From Phycisphaerales bacterium (GTDB taxonomy: Bacteria; Planctomycetota; Phycisphaerae; Phycisphaerales; SM1A02), in NCBI GenBank assembly GCA_020427625.1, contig JAGQOI010000476.1:1-5158 (forward strand): DNA of 5,158 nt, read 5' to 3'. The position numbers and the translations under genes were made by a program. Of this stretch, positions 1-4,998 are shown in pieces. Positions within the stretch are counted from its first letter, which is position 1, and each line of letters opens with the position of its first letter. The notes beneath the pieces were generated by a model. That model saw only the letters and a list, made by a program, of their open reading frames with translations. It was not told the DNA's origin and did not search any database.

Positions 1-1081
1 GATCGAGCACCAGGCGCACCGCCTCCGCGACGTCCACGCCCTTCCAACGCTCGCGGGCGAGCGCCTCGTGCGTCCGGGCCATCGCATGCAGGCGGCCCTC
101 GAGTGCGATCCGGAACTCCTCCTTCGTGCTCGCGCCCTCGAGCGTCTGACCCGCCAGCGCGATCACCGCGGCGAGCGTGTTCTTCACGCGATGATCCAGC
201 TCGTGCATCATGAGACGCTGACGCGCCTCGGTGCTCTCGCGCTCCGCGATGCTCTCCCGCAACGCGACGTTCGCCGCCTCCAGCTCCGAGGTCCGGGCGG
301 CGACGGCCGACTCGAGCGACGACCGCGCGGCCTCGACGTCGTCGACCATCGCGTTGAACGCGCCCGCGAGCGCCGCCAGCTCGTCGGAGCCCGGCACCGC
401 GACCCGCGTCAGCGCACCGGCGCCGACCCCTCGCGCCGCCGCAAGGAGCTGGTTGATCGGGCCGGTGATGCGCCGCGACAGCAGCAGACCGATGACGCTC
501 GCGCCCACGAGCGAGATCGCGCCCAGTCCCCACAGCCGGCGCTCCGCCCCGCGAATGACCGCACGGGCCGTCGCCTGCCCCACGGCGACCTCGTCCTGCT
601 CGTGCACGATCAACTCGGCGAGCGCGGCGACGACGTCATCGACCGTCGCTTCGAAGTCGGGAGACGGGACCATCCGCTCCGGCGTGGCCGCGCCGCCCGC
701 CTCGACGACCCGATCACCCATCTCGGCGATCCGCTCGACGCCGATCTCGATCCGCCGGAACAGCGCGGCCTCGACCTCCTCTCCCGGACGATCGAGGTGA
801 GCGACGGATCGGAACCGGGCCATTCGGTCCGTCGCCTCGGCCAGGGCCGCCCGCCGCTCCTCCAGATCGCCCGACAGACCGCCGACCGCATGCTCGACCG
901 TCTCGAGCGCGGCGCGATGGACCACCGCCTGGAGGGCCTGGATCTCGAAGAGCGCCGGGCCATGGAAGTCGCCGATGTCGTCAAGGCCGCGCCGAAGGGG
1001 CGCGATCGCCAGGATGGTCGCGACGGAGATCGCGGCTCCGAAGGCGAGGAATGCAAGAACGAGCGTGCGCGCGATGGTCAT
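1..1081 (-). CDS. Membrane sensor histidine kinase, HWE/HisKA_2 type, N-terminal part (3' end outside window)
   Basis: Read on the minus strand from ATG at 1081, this frame is open for 360 codons to the window edge, so the catalytic ATPase domain is missing only because the window ends. Residues about 5-28 and 183-202 are hydrophobic and look like two membrane helices. Between them lies a mostly helical, Glu/Ala-rich extracytoplasmic sensor region (about 30-180) that I cannot assign to a named domain. A HAMP segment follows (about 202-252, RRITGPINQL to FNAMVDDVE), then a short coiled coil (to about 288). The phosphoacceptor box HELDHRVKNTLAAVIALAGQ has the predicted phospho-His at 297 (bases 191-193). 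The HRVKNTLA form points to HWE/HisKA_2 kinases rather than classical HisKA. A GAGG Shine-Dalgarno (1089-1092) sits 7 nt before the ATG. The ligand and response regulator are unknown. The gene is divergent from the zinc-ribbon gene. Family call firm; subfamily fairly firm. Confidence 0.9.
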   Translation of the reverse strand, partial: MTIARTLVLAFLAFGAAISVATILAIAPLRRGLDDIGDFHGPALFEIQALQAVVHRAALETVEHAVGGLSGDLEERRAALAEATDRMARFRSVAHLDRPGEEVEAALFRRIEIGVERIAEMGDRVVEAGGAATPERMVPSPDFEATVDDVVAALAELIVHEQDEVAVGQATARAVIRGAERRLWGLGAISLVGASVIGLLLSRRITGPINQLLAAARGVGAGALTRVAVPGSDELAALAGAFNAMVDDVEAARSSLESAVAARTSELEAANVALRESIAERESTEARQRLMMHELDHRVKNTLAAVIALAGQTLEGASTKEEFRIALEGRLHAMARTHEALARERWKGVDVAEAVRLVLD

Positions 1082-1159
1082 CGACCTGCCTCGACCTCCC
1101 CACCTCCGGGCCGGCCCCCGCCTCGGGTCCCGGCAGCATCGCCGAGCGCTCCACCCGAG

Positions 1160-1165
1160 AGTCTA
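1160..1165 (-). promoter_or_regulatory. Possible -10 element for the histidine kinase
   Basis: On the minus strand this reads TAGACT, about 79 nt upstream of the kinase ATG. I see no convincing -35 at 17 nt, so the call rests on the -10 alone. The same hexamer serves as the candidate -10 of the divergent gene. Confidence 0.22.
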
Positions 1166-1265
1166 TCGCCTCGAACCCGGTCCGGAGGCCCGAGACGCCG
1201 GGCTCGACCGAAATCACGACCGATTGGTGGACATTGCGCGGAGATCGCGCCCCGGCGCATCCGAT

Positions 1266-1294
1266 CCTCGACCGAACGGGCCTTTCGGTCGGGG
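1266..1294. repeat. Inverted repeat in the divergent intergenic region
   Basis: CGACCGAA (1269-1276) is perfectly complementary to TTCGGTCG (1284-1291) across a 7-nt loop. Pairing can extend outward to 1266/1294 with one G-T wobble. It lies just upstream of, and partly over, the candidate promoter of the zinc-ribbon gene and has no T-tract after it. An operator or DNA-level regulatory palindrome is therefore more likely than a terminator. No known regulator is recognised. Confidence 0.4.
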
Positions 1295-1311
1295 GAGAAC
1301 GGTGCTAGACT
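1283..1311 (+). promoter_or_regulatory. Candidate promoter with extended -10 for the zinc-ribbon gene
   Basis: TGCTAGACT (1303-1311) fits an extended -10 (TGn plus TAGACT). The -35 position at 17-nt spacing (1283-1288, TTTCGG) is weak, as is common when the -10 is extended. The predicted start of transcription near 1318 would give a leader of only about 20 nt before the gene's Shine-Dalgarno. Confidence 0.4.
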
Positions 1312-1336
1312 CCTCTATTCACCATCGGAGACGTGG

Positions 1337-2092
1337 ATGAGCCTCATGGACAACATGGTCGCCCTCTTCCGGGTCGATGCTCAGGTCCGCGCGTTGCGCG
1401 GACGCGTCGACTCCGCCCGCCGCTACTTCGACGCCCAGGAACGACAGCTCGCCGAGCTGTCGTCGCGCATGGCCGAGTTGAAGGCCCGCCGCCGACAGGT
1501 CGCCGCCGCGGCCGGTCTGCTCGAGAACGAGGTCGCGACCGTCGACGAACGGATCGAGAAGCTCCGCAAGGAACTCAACACGTCGGCGTCCAACAAGCAG
1601 TACAGCGCGGTTCTCGCGGAGATGACCACCATCAAGGAGAACCGGCGCGGACTCGACGAGAAGCTCCTCGCCGAAATGGTCCAGGCCGAGAAGCTCGACG
1701 GCGACATCGAAGCCCTCGAGGGCGAGGTCGCCGAACGCAAGGGCGTGCGCGACGTCGCCAAGGCCCAGTTCGACGAACGACGGGCCGAGGTCGCCGAGCG
1801 GCTCGCCGAACTCGAGGTCGAACGGTCCGTGAAGGCGGCGGCCGTCCCTCCGTCGGAACTCGAAACCTTCGACGAACTCGCCGACATGTACGACGGCGAA
1901 GCGATGGCGATCCTCAACGAGGTCGACCGGCGACGCCGCGAGTACGCCTGCGACGCCTGCCACGTGCACGTGCCGTTCGAGACACTCTCGCAACTGCTCG
2001 GCGGCGGATCGAGCCTCGTCCGCTGCAGCGCCTGCGGCCGCATCCTGTTCCTCAACGACGAACTCCGCGGCGCGATCACGACGAAGCGCTGA
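1337..2092 (+). CDS. Coiled-coil protein with C-terminal C4 zinc ribbon (zf-RING_7 / CT398-like)
   Basis: This is a 251-residue protein. Residues about 10-165 form a long charged alpha-helical coiled coil rich in Glu, Arg, Ala and Leu, interrupted around 80-95 by the segment NTSASNKQYSAVLAEM, as in this family's helical hairpin. The C-terminus carries a zinc ribbon with CDAC (Cys205, Cys208) and CSAC (Cys230, Cys233), ending in GRILFL, the family's usual closing motif. Relatives such as chlamydial CT398 and Helicobacter HP0958 bind partner proteins, including sigma-54 or secretion and flagellar components. The partner here is unknown and nothing nearby identifies it. The start at 1337 has GGAG (1327-1330) 6 nt upstream. 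A second ATG at 1346 is possible. The frame is also open far upstream (from 68), but that part is antisense to the kinase gene and is not coding. It converges on nrdR with a 42-nt gap. Confidence 0.88.
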   Translation: MSLMDNMVALFRVDAQVRALRGRVDSARRYFDAQERQLAELSSRMAELKARRRQVAAAAGLLENEVATVDERIEKLRKELNTSASNKQYSAVLAEMTTIKENRRGLDEKLLAEMVQAEKLDGDIEALEGEVAERKGVRDVAKAQFDERRAEVAERLAELEVERSVKAAAVPPSELETFDELADMYDGEAMAILNEVDRRRREYACDACHVHVPFETLSQLLGGGSSLVRCSACGRILFLNDELRGAITTKR

Positions 2093-2134
2093 GCCGCGCC
2101 GCATTCGTCCAACGCACCGACCGCGTGATCGACC

Positions 2135-2638
2135 TCAGCCGTCGACGTCGCCGAACAGTTCCGGCTCGTCGGGCCGGCGGGGCGGACGGTCCTGGAGCTG
2201 GGCGAGTTCCTCCTTGAACTCCGCGATCGTGCCGAAGTTGTAATACTCGCTCGCGAATCGGATGTAGGCGATCTCGTCGACGTTGCGCAGGTGTTCGGCG
2301 ACGCAGCGACCGATCTCGGTGCTCGGCACCTCGCGGTCGAAGCGCCGGTGGATCTCGTCCTCGACGACCCGGACGACCTCGATCTTCCGCTCCTCGGAGA
2401 TCGGACGCTTGCCGCACGCGGCCTGGATCCCGCGCAGGATGTTGTCCGGGTCGAAGGCGACCCGCGTGCCGTCCCGCTTGACGACCATGAGCCGCGCGGT
2501 CCGCTCGACGCGCTCGTAGGTCGTGAACCGGCGGCTGCAGTCGCAGCACTCGCGTCGGCGTCGAATGCACAGTCCGCCCTCCGACGAGCGGCTGTCGATC
2601 ACCTTGTCTCGATTCGCGGCACAGTACGGGCAGATCAC
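2135..2638 (-). CDS. nrdR: Transcriptional repressor NrdR
   Basis: NrdR represses ribonucleotide reductase genes when its ATP-cone senses (d)ATP. The GTG start at 2638 gives 167 residues beginning MICPYC, matching the family's usual MxCPxC opening. The zinc ribbon uses Cys3/Cys6 and Cys31/Cys34 (RRRRECCDCSRRFTTYERVE at 26-45 is the hallmark). DKVIDSR follows the first Cys pair. The ATP-cone spans about 50-137, from MVVKRDGTRVAFDPDNILRG to IRFASEYYNF. The acidic/proline-rich tail (about 148-167) is slightly longer than in many homologues. The frame stays open upstream to ATGs at 2680, 2710 and 2947, but those extensions lack family similarity and good Shine-Dalgarno spacing, so I prefer GTG. 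A GGGAG lies 11 nt upstream, a loose spacing. No ribonucleotide reductase gene and no recognisable NrdR box is in the window. It is divergent from infC. Confidence 0.95.
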   Translation of the reverse strand: MICPYCAANRDKVIDSRSSEGGLCIRRRRECCDCSRRFTTYERVERTARLMVVKRDGTRVAFDPDNILRGIQAACGKRPISEERKIEVVRVVEDEIHRRFDREVPSTEIGRCVAEHLRNVDEIAYIRFASEYYNFGTIAEFKEELAQLQDRPPRRPDEPELFGDVDG

Positions 2639-2714
2639 GGACGGTCTCGCTCCCGCGGCCGGCGACCCGTGCGGCGTCATCCCACCAAATCTGGGAGCGG
2701 GCCGGGCCATCGGA

Positions 2715-2741
2715 CCGAGGGATGGTATCTTCCGAGGGATG
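2715..2741. repeat. Tandem 10-bp direct repeat upstream of nrdR
   Basis: CCGAGGGATG occurs at 2715-2724 and again at 2732-2741, a start-to-start distance of 17 bp. The pair flanks and overlaps the candidate -10 of nrdR. The spacing and sequence do not match the tandem NrdR box. It could be an operator for an unknown regulator or a chance duplication. Confidence 0.4.
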
Positions 2742-2755
2742 CCGACGGGCGTCAA
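2722..2755 (-). promoter_or_regulatory. Weak candidate promoter for nrdR
   Basis: On the minus strand there is TTGACG (2750-2755), a near-consensus -35. It is followed by GATACC (2724-2729) or TACCAT (2722-2727) as possible -10 elements. The spacings of 20 and 22 nt are longer than optimal, so the assignment is tentative. Confidence 0.28.
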
Positions 2756-2805
2756 CCGACCCCCGACGCCGGCGGCCGCGGCGCGTGAATCCGGGCGATT
2801 CCGGT

Positions 2806-2834
2806 TTGCCGGGGGGCGGATGAGGGGGTACTGT
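2806..2834 (+). promoter_or_regulatory. Candidate promoter for the infC leader transcript
   Basis: TTGCCG (2806-2811, 4 of 6 matches to the -35 consensus) is separated by 17 nt from TACTGT (2829-2834, with the first two and last bases of the -10 consensus). Transcription starting near 2841 would give an infC leader of about 230 nt. Confidence 0.4.
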
Positions 2835-2847
2835 ACTCTGCACGATT

Positions 2848-2872
2848 GGGCGGCGCACGCCGTGCGCCGCTC
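2848..2872 (+). other. GC-rich hairpin at the 5' end of the infC leader
   Basis: GCGGCGCAC (2850-2858) pairs perfectly with GTGCGCCGC (2862-2870) around a 3-nt loop. One wobble and one further G-C pair extend the stem to 2848/2872. There is no T-tract, so it is not a terminator. At the predicted 5' end it could stabilise the mRNA or form part of a regulatory leader. Confidence 0.45.
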
Positions 2873-2905
2873 ATCGAGGCTGTATCGAGGCGGAAGGAGC
2901 GAATC

Positions 2906-2965
2906 GTGTTCACACACGACCAACGCAAAGAAGATGGTGCCCCGCACGGGGTCTCGGTCTCTTGA
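2906..2965 (+). CDS. Putative 19-residue leader peptide upstream of infC
   Basis: GTG at 2906 is preceded by GGAAGGAG (2892-2899), one of the best Shine-Dalgarno matches in the window, with 6 nt between it and the start codon. The frame encodes MFTHDQRKEDGAPHGVSVS and ends with TGA at 2963. A small hairpin (CCCC 2940-2943 with GGGG 2948-2951) lies inside it. Its stop overlaps the ATG of the next tiny frame in the arrangement TGATG. The codons are less G/C-biased than in the neighbouring genes, so a conserved protein is unlikely. If translated, the act of translation may matter more than the peptide. No homologue is recognised. Confidence 0.35.
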   Translation: MFTHDQRKEDGAPHGVSVS

Positions 2966-3021
2966 TGCGCCCCGCCTCGACGTTCACCCGCAATCCGATC
3001 CGCCGGGAATTCCCTTCGTGA
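2965..3021 (+). CDS. Putative 18-residue second leader ORF, coupled to the first
   Basis: ATG at 2965 shares bases with the stop codon of the preceding small frame, an arrangement typical of translational coupling. It encodes MRPASTFTRNPIRREFPS and stops at 3019-3021. It is in the same reading frame as infC, whose start lies 52 nt after this stop. It has no strong Shine-Dalgarno of its own, so any translation would depend on re-initiation. The stop codon sits inside the hairpin at 3017-3047. It may be fortuitous. Confidence 0.25.
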   Translation: MRPASTFTRNPIRREFPS

Positions 3022-3047
3022 CGGCATCCCGCCGCCCACCCGTCGCG
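3017..3047 (+). other. Hairpin immediately upstream of the infC ribosome binding site
   Basis: CGTGACGG (3017-3024) pairs with CCGTCGCG (3040-3047), one wobble in eight pairs, around a 15-nt loop. It ends 12 nt before the infC Shine-Dalgarno and contains the stop codon of the second leader frame. Ribosomes ending there would melt it, so it could link leader translation to infC initiation. This is inference from position only. Confidence 0.3.
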
Positions 3048-3059
3048 TCATACTTCTAC

Positions 3060-3064
3060 GAGGA
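3060..3064 (+). promoter_or_regulatory. Ribosome binding site that fixes the infC start
   Basis: GAGGA lies 8 nt before ATC at 3073, an ideal Shine-Dalgarno spacing. With no canonical start codon available in this part of the frame, it decides the non-canonical start. Confidence 0.75.
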
Positions 3065-3072
3065 CCGTACCC

Positions 3073-3801
3073 ATCGCACGTAAACGCTTCTTCAGGCCCC
3101 AGGAAAACGTCCGTCGCGGCCCGCGCATCAACGATCGCATTCGCGTCCGCGAGGTTCGACTCGTCGACGAGAACGAACAGATGGTCGGCGTCGTCGAGAC
3201 GCGCGAAGCGCTGCGCATGGCCCAGGACGCCGACCTCGACCTCGTCGAGATCTCGCCCAACTCCGATCCGCCGGTCTGTCGGATCATGGACTACGGCAAG
3301 TACAAGTACGAGCAGTCCAAGAAGGAGAAGGCCAACAAGGCCCGCTCCAAGGGCGGCGAACTGAAGGAAGTCCGCATGGGACGATCGATGAAGATCGATC
3401 CCCATGACGTGCAGATCCGCCTGAACCAGGCCCGTCGATTCCTCATCGAAGGCAACAAGGTCCAGATCGTCCAGAACTTCCGTGGCCGCGAGATGCACCA
3501 CCGCGACCGCGGCAACGATCGCATGAAGGGCATCATCGACGCCCTCGCCGACCTCGGCAAGGTCGAGGTCCCCCCACGCTTCGCCGGACGACGCATGACG
3601 ATGATCATCGCGCCCGACAAGGCCAAGGTCGATCGGTTCGTCCGCGAACTCAAGCGCAAGGGTGGCACGCTGCCCTCCGGCGACGACGCGCCGCCGCCGC
3701 CCATCGACGATGATCACGATGACGACTTCGACGACGAGATCGAGGACGAACTCGATCACGCCGACGCCGCCCCCGTCTCCGCGGAAACCACCGAGTCCTG
3801 A
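3073..3801 (+). CDS. infC: Translation initiation factor IF-3, ATC start
   Basis: IF-3 binds the 30S subunit, blocks premature 50S joining and discriminates against wrong start codons. From ATC at 3073 the protein has 242 residues. The N-domain (about 18-86) begins RINDRIRVREVRLVDENEQM and contains the IF-3 signature RIMDYGKYKYEQSK (70-83). A Lys-rich linker follows, then the C-domain (about 96-182, with KIDPHDVQIRLNQARRFL and NFRGREMHHRDRG). Residues 197-242 form an acidic, Asp/Glu-rich, probably disordered tail that short IF-3s of about 180 residues lack. Starting at the first ATG (3181) would delete the first third of the N-domain. No ATG, GTG, TTG or CTG occurs in frame between the stop at 3019 and 3181. 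A rare AUH start is classically how infC is autoregulated by IF-3 itself. The usual rpmI-rplT partners do not follow; a terminator does. Confidence 0.97.
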   Translation: MARKRFFRPQENVRRGPRINDRIRVREVRLVDENEQMVGVVETREALRMAQDADLDLVEISPNSDPPVCRIMDYGKYKYEQSKKEKANKARSKGGELKEVRMGRSMKIDPHDVQIRLNQARRFLIEGNKVQIVQNFRGREMHHRDRGNDRMKGIIDALADLGKVEVPPRFAGRRMTMIIAPDKAKVDRFVRELKRKGGTLPSGDDAPPPPIDDDHDDDFDDEIEDELDHADAAPVSAETTES

Positions 3802-3855
3802 CCTGCGCGTGCCGCGCAACCCGATGCCGGCACGTCCGATACGAACGACCACCGC

Positions 3856-3889
3856 CATGCCTCCGAGCGATCGGAGGCATGTTTTCGTT
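3856..3889 (+). terminator. Intrinsic terminator of infC
   Basis: CATGCCTCCGA (3856-3866) pairs perfectly with TCGGAGGCATG (3871-3881) across a GCGA tetraloop (GNRA type). TTTT and then CGTT follow. An 11-bp stem with a T-run 54 nt after the infC stop is a textbook Rho-independent terminator. Confidence 0.9.
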
Positions 3890-4150
3890 GGCTCTGCGCC
3901 CGATTGCGACAGATCCGGACGCGCCGGCCATCCCCATGAACATCTCGTGAATCACACGATCCCGCCTTGCCGCGGTTCCCACGGATTGGAAACTCCTTGC
4001 AAGAAACGGGCGTCGAATCCGATACACGGAGAGATAAGGGGCGGTGGGCGACCACAGCCAATCGGTGAACCAGGGACGAACCGGCGGACCGACGCCGCCG
4101 CGCGATCGGTGCGGACCACGTCAGGACGACGACTTCAGGGACGGGGCGAC
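3890..4150. other. Intergenic region and leader before the phosphoesterase gene
   Basis: No convincing gene is seen here. It holds a candidate promoter (3997-4026). A GTG-started frame (4044-4154, 36 codons) ends in the ATGA that overlaps the phosphoesterase start, but it has poor Shine-Dalgarno spacing and no recognisable product. If the promoter is right, the downstream mRNA has a leader of about 115-120 nt. No known riboswitch is recognised. Confidence 0.4.
3997..4026 (+). promoter_or_regulatory. Candidate promoter for the metallophosphoesterase gene
   Basis: TTGCAA (3997-4002, 4 of 6 to the -35 consensus) is followed after 18 nt by GATACA (4021-4026), a partial -10. The stretch is more AT-rich than its surroundings, and the upstream infC terminator makes a separate promoter necessary. 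Confidence 0.35.
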
Positions 4151-4912
4151 ATGACTCGATTCGCGATCATCTCCGATATTCACGGCAACTTCGCCGCGCT
4201 GGAGTCCGTGCTCCGACGCATCGACCGACTTCGGGTCGATGAGATCATCTGCCTCGGCGACGTCGTCGGCTACGGACCCCGACCCGACGCCTGCCTCAAC
4301 ACCGTCATGCGCCGCTGCGCCCACGTCGTCCAGGGCAACCACGACGAAGCCGTGCTCGATCCCGCCGTCGACCGCGGCTTCAACGAGAACGCCCGCGCCG
4401 CCATCCGCTGGACCCGCAGCACCCTCGGACCCCTTCACCTCGACGCGATCTGCAACTTCCCCACCGCGCTCTACCTCGGACGCGACACCGTCTGCTTCCA
4501 CGATACGCCCAACCGCGAGCAGACGAACTACCTCAACGGCGCCGGCGCGGCATCGCTCGCCTTCACCCGCCTCGATCGCCCGATCTGTCTCGTCGGTCAC
4601 ACGCACGTGCCGATGGTCTTCGAATGCGATGCGGCGGCGGGCCCGACGCCGGAGCCGGAGACGATCACGTGCCACCGTCCGGTCGACGCGATGCCGATTC
4701 CGCTTCGGGCCGACGGGCGGTACATCTGCAACCCGGGCTCCGTCGGGCAGCCGCGCGACGCGGATCCGCGGGCGAGTTTCGCGATCCTCGACCTCGACCG
4801 ACGCTCGTTCACCGTGCACCGCGAGGCGTACGACATCGTCGCGACGCAGATGGAGACGCAGCGGGTCGGCCTCCCGCTCATCCTCGCCCGTCGCCTCGAC
4901 GTCGGCGCCTGA
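4151..4912 (+). CDS. Calcineurin-like metallophosphoesterase (Metallophos_2 / YfcE-MJ0936-like)
   Basis: This 253-residue protein is probably cytoplasmic, with no signal peptide or membrane segment. It carries the full dinuclear-metal motif set of the calcineurin-like superfamily: SDIHGN (Asp9, His11), GDVVGYGPRPDAC (Asp37), GNHDEAV (Asn63, His64), FHDTPN (His117) and GHTHVP (His150, His152). NPGSVGQPRD at 194-203 is typical of the YfcE/MJ0936-like branch. Relatives hydrolyse phosphodiesters or phosphomonoesters; the substrate here cannot be told from sequence. The ATG at 4151 is chosen because homologues begin a few residues before SDIHGN. AGGGA (4137-4141) lies 9 nt upstream. The frame stays open upstream into infC, but that extension is not conserved-looking. 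Residues about 160-188 form a family-variable insert rich in Pro and Glu. The gene is monocistronic in this window and is followed 14 nt later by a palindromic repeat. Confidence 0.93.
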   Translation: MTRFAIISDIHGNFAALESVLRRIDRLRVDEIICLGDVVGYGPRPDACLNTVMRRCAHVVQGNHDEAVLDPAVDRGFNENARAAIRWTRSTLGPLHLDAICNFPTALYLGRDTVCFHDTPNREQTNYLNGAGAASLAFTRLDRPICLVGHTHVPMVFECDAAAGPTPEPETITCHRPVDAMPIPLRADGRYICNPGSVGQPRDADPRASFAILDLDRRSFTVHREAYDIVATQMETQRVGLPLILARRLDVGA

Positions 4913-4926
4913 CCAACCGCGCGGCA

Positions 4927-4955
4927 CTTGGGACAGTTCCCGGAACTGTCCCAAG
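4927..4955. repeat. Interspersed palindrome, copy 1
   Basis: The arms CTTGGGACAGTTCC and GGAACTGTCCCAAG are perfectly complementary (14 bp) around a single central C. It begins 14 nt after the phosphoesterase stop codon. In that mRNA it could fold and protect the 3' end, although no T-tract follows. Confidence 0.9.
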
Positions 4956-4960
4956 TCGAG

Positions 4961-4969
4961 TTATCCACA
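4961..4969. promoter_or_regulatory. Perfect DnaA-box sequence between palindromes
   Basis: TTATCCACA matches the consensus DnaA box exactly. It sits in the 15-nt spacer between palindrome copies 1 and 2. It is the only one seen in the window, so it does not mark a replication origin by itself. It could be chance, a DnaA titration or regulatory site, or part of the repeat unit. Confidence 0.35.
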
Positions 4970-4970
4970 T

Positions 4971-4997
4971 TTGGGACAGTTCCCGGAACTGTCCCAA
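4971..4997. repeat. Interspersed palindrome, copy 2
   Basis: The same 27-bp core as copies 1 and 3, with 13-bp arms around the central C. It lacks the outermost C on the left (T at 4970) and keeps the G on the right. The sequence after it (GCGAG) resembles that after copy 1 (TCGAG). Confidence 0.9.
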
Positions 4998-4998
4998 G

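Noticed and set aside
68..1336. A long plus-strand open frame joined in phase to the zinc-ribbon gene, which would give a 674-residue protein.
   Set aside because: It is antisense to the histidine kinase, whose HAMP and HRVKNTLA motifs are clear. The translation is low-complexity and Arg/Pro/Asp-rich, with no recognisable domain. Stop codons are scarce on the antisense strand of GC-rich genes.
2093..2134. A terminator between the convergent zinc-ribbon and nrdR genes.
   Set aside because: No stable stem followed by a T-run on either strand was found in these 42 bases.
2639..2947. An N-terminal extension of NrdR from ATG 2680, 2710 or 2947.
   Set aside because: NrdR proteins start right at the first zinc-binding Cys pair. 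The GTG at 2638 gives that, and the extension is Pro/Arg-rich with no similarity. ATG 2680 has its G-rich stretch directly abutting the start codon.
2752..3858. A minus-strand frame of 368 codons opposite infC.
   Set aside because: It is a shadow of infC. Its Val/Asp-rich composition mirrors IF-3 codons and it carries no domain of its own.
4044..4154. A GTG-started 36-codon frame ending in an ATGA overlap with the phosphoesterase start.
   Set aside because: The Shine-Dalgarno spacing is poor, there is no recognisable sequence, and the phosphoesterase has its own Shine-Dalgarno. The overlap may be coincidence.
4121..4954. A minus-strand frame of 277 codons opposite the phosphoesterase gene.
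   Set aside because: The plus strand has all the metallophosphoesterase motifs; the antisense frame is compositional.
4961..4969. The DnaA box as evidence for a replication origin.
   Set aside because: There is only one box, with no AT-rich unwinding region and no dnaA, dnaN or similar origin genes nearby.
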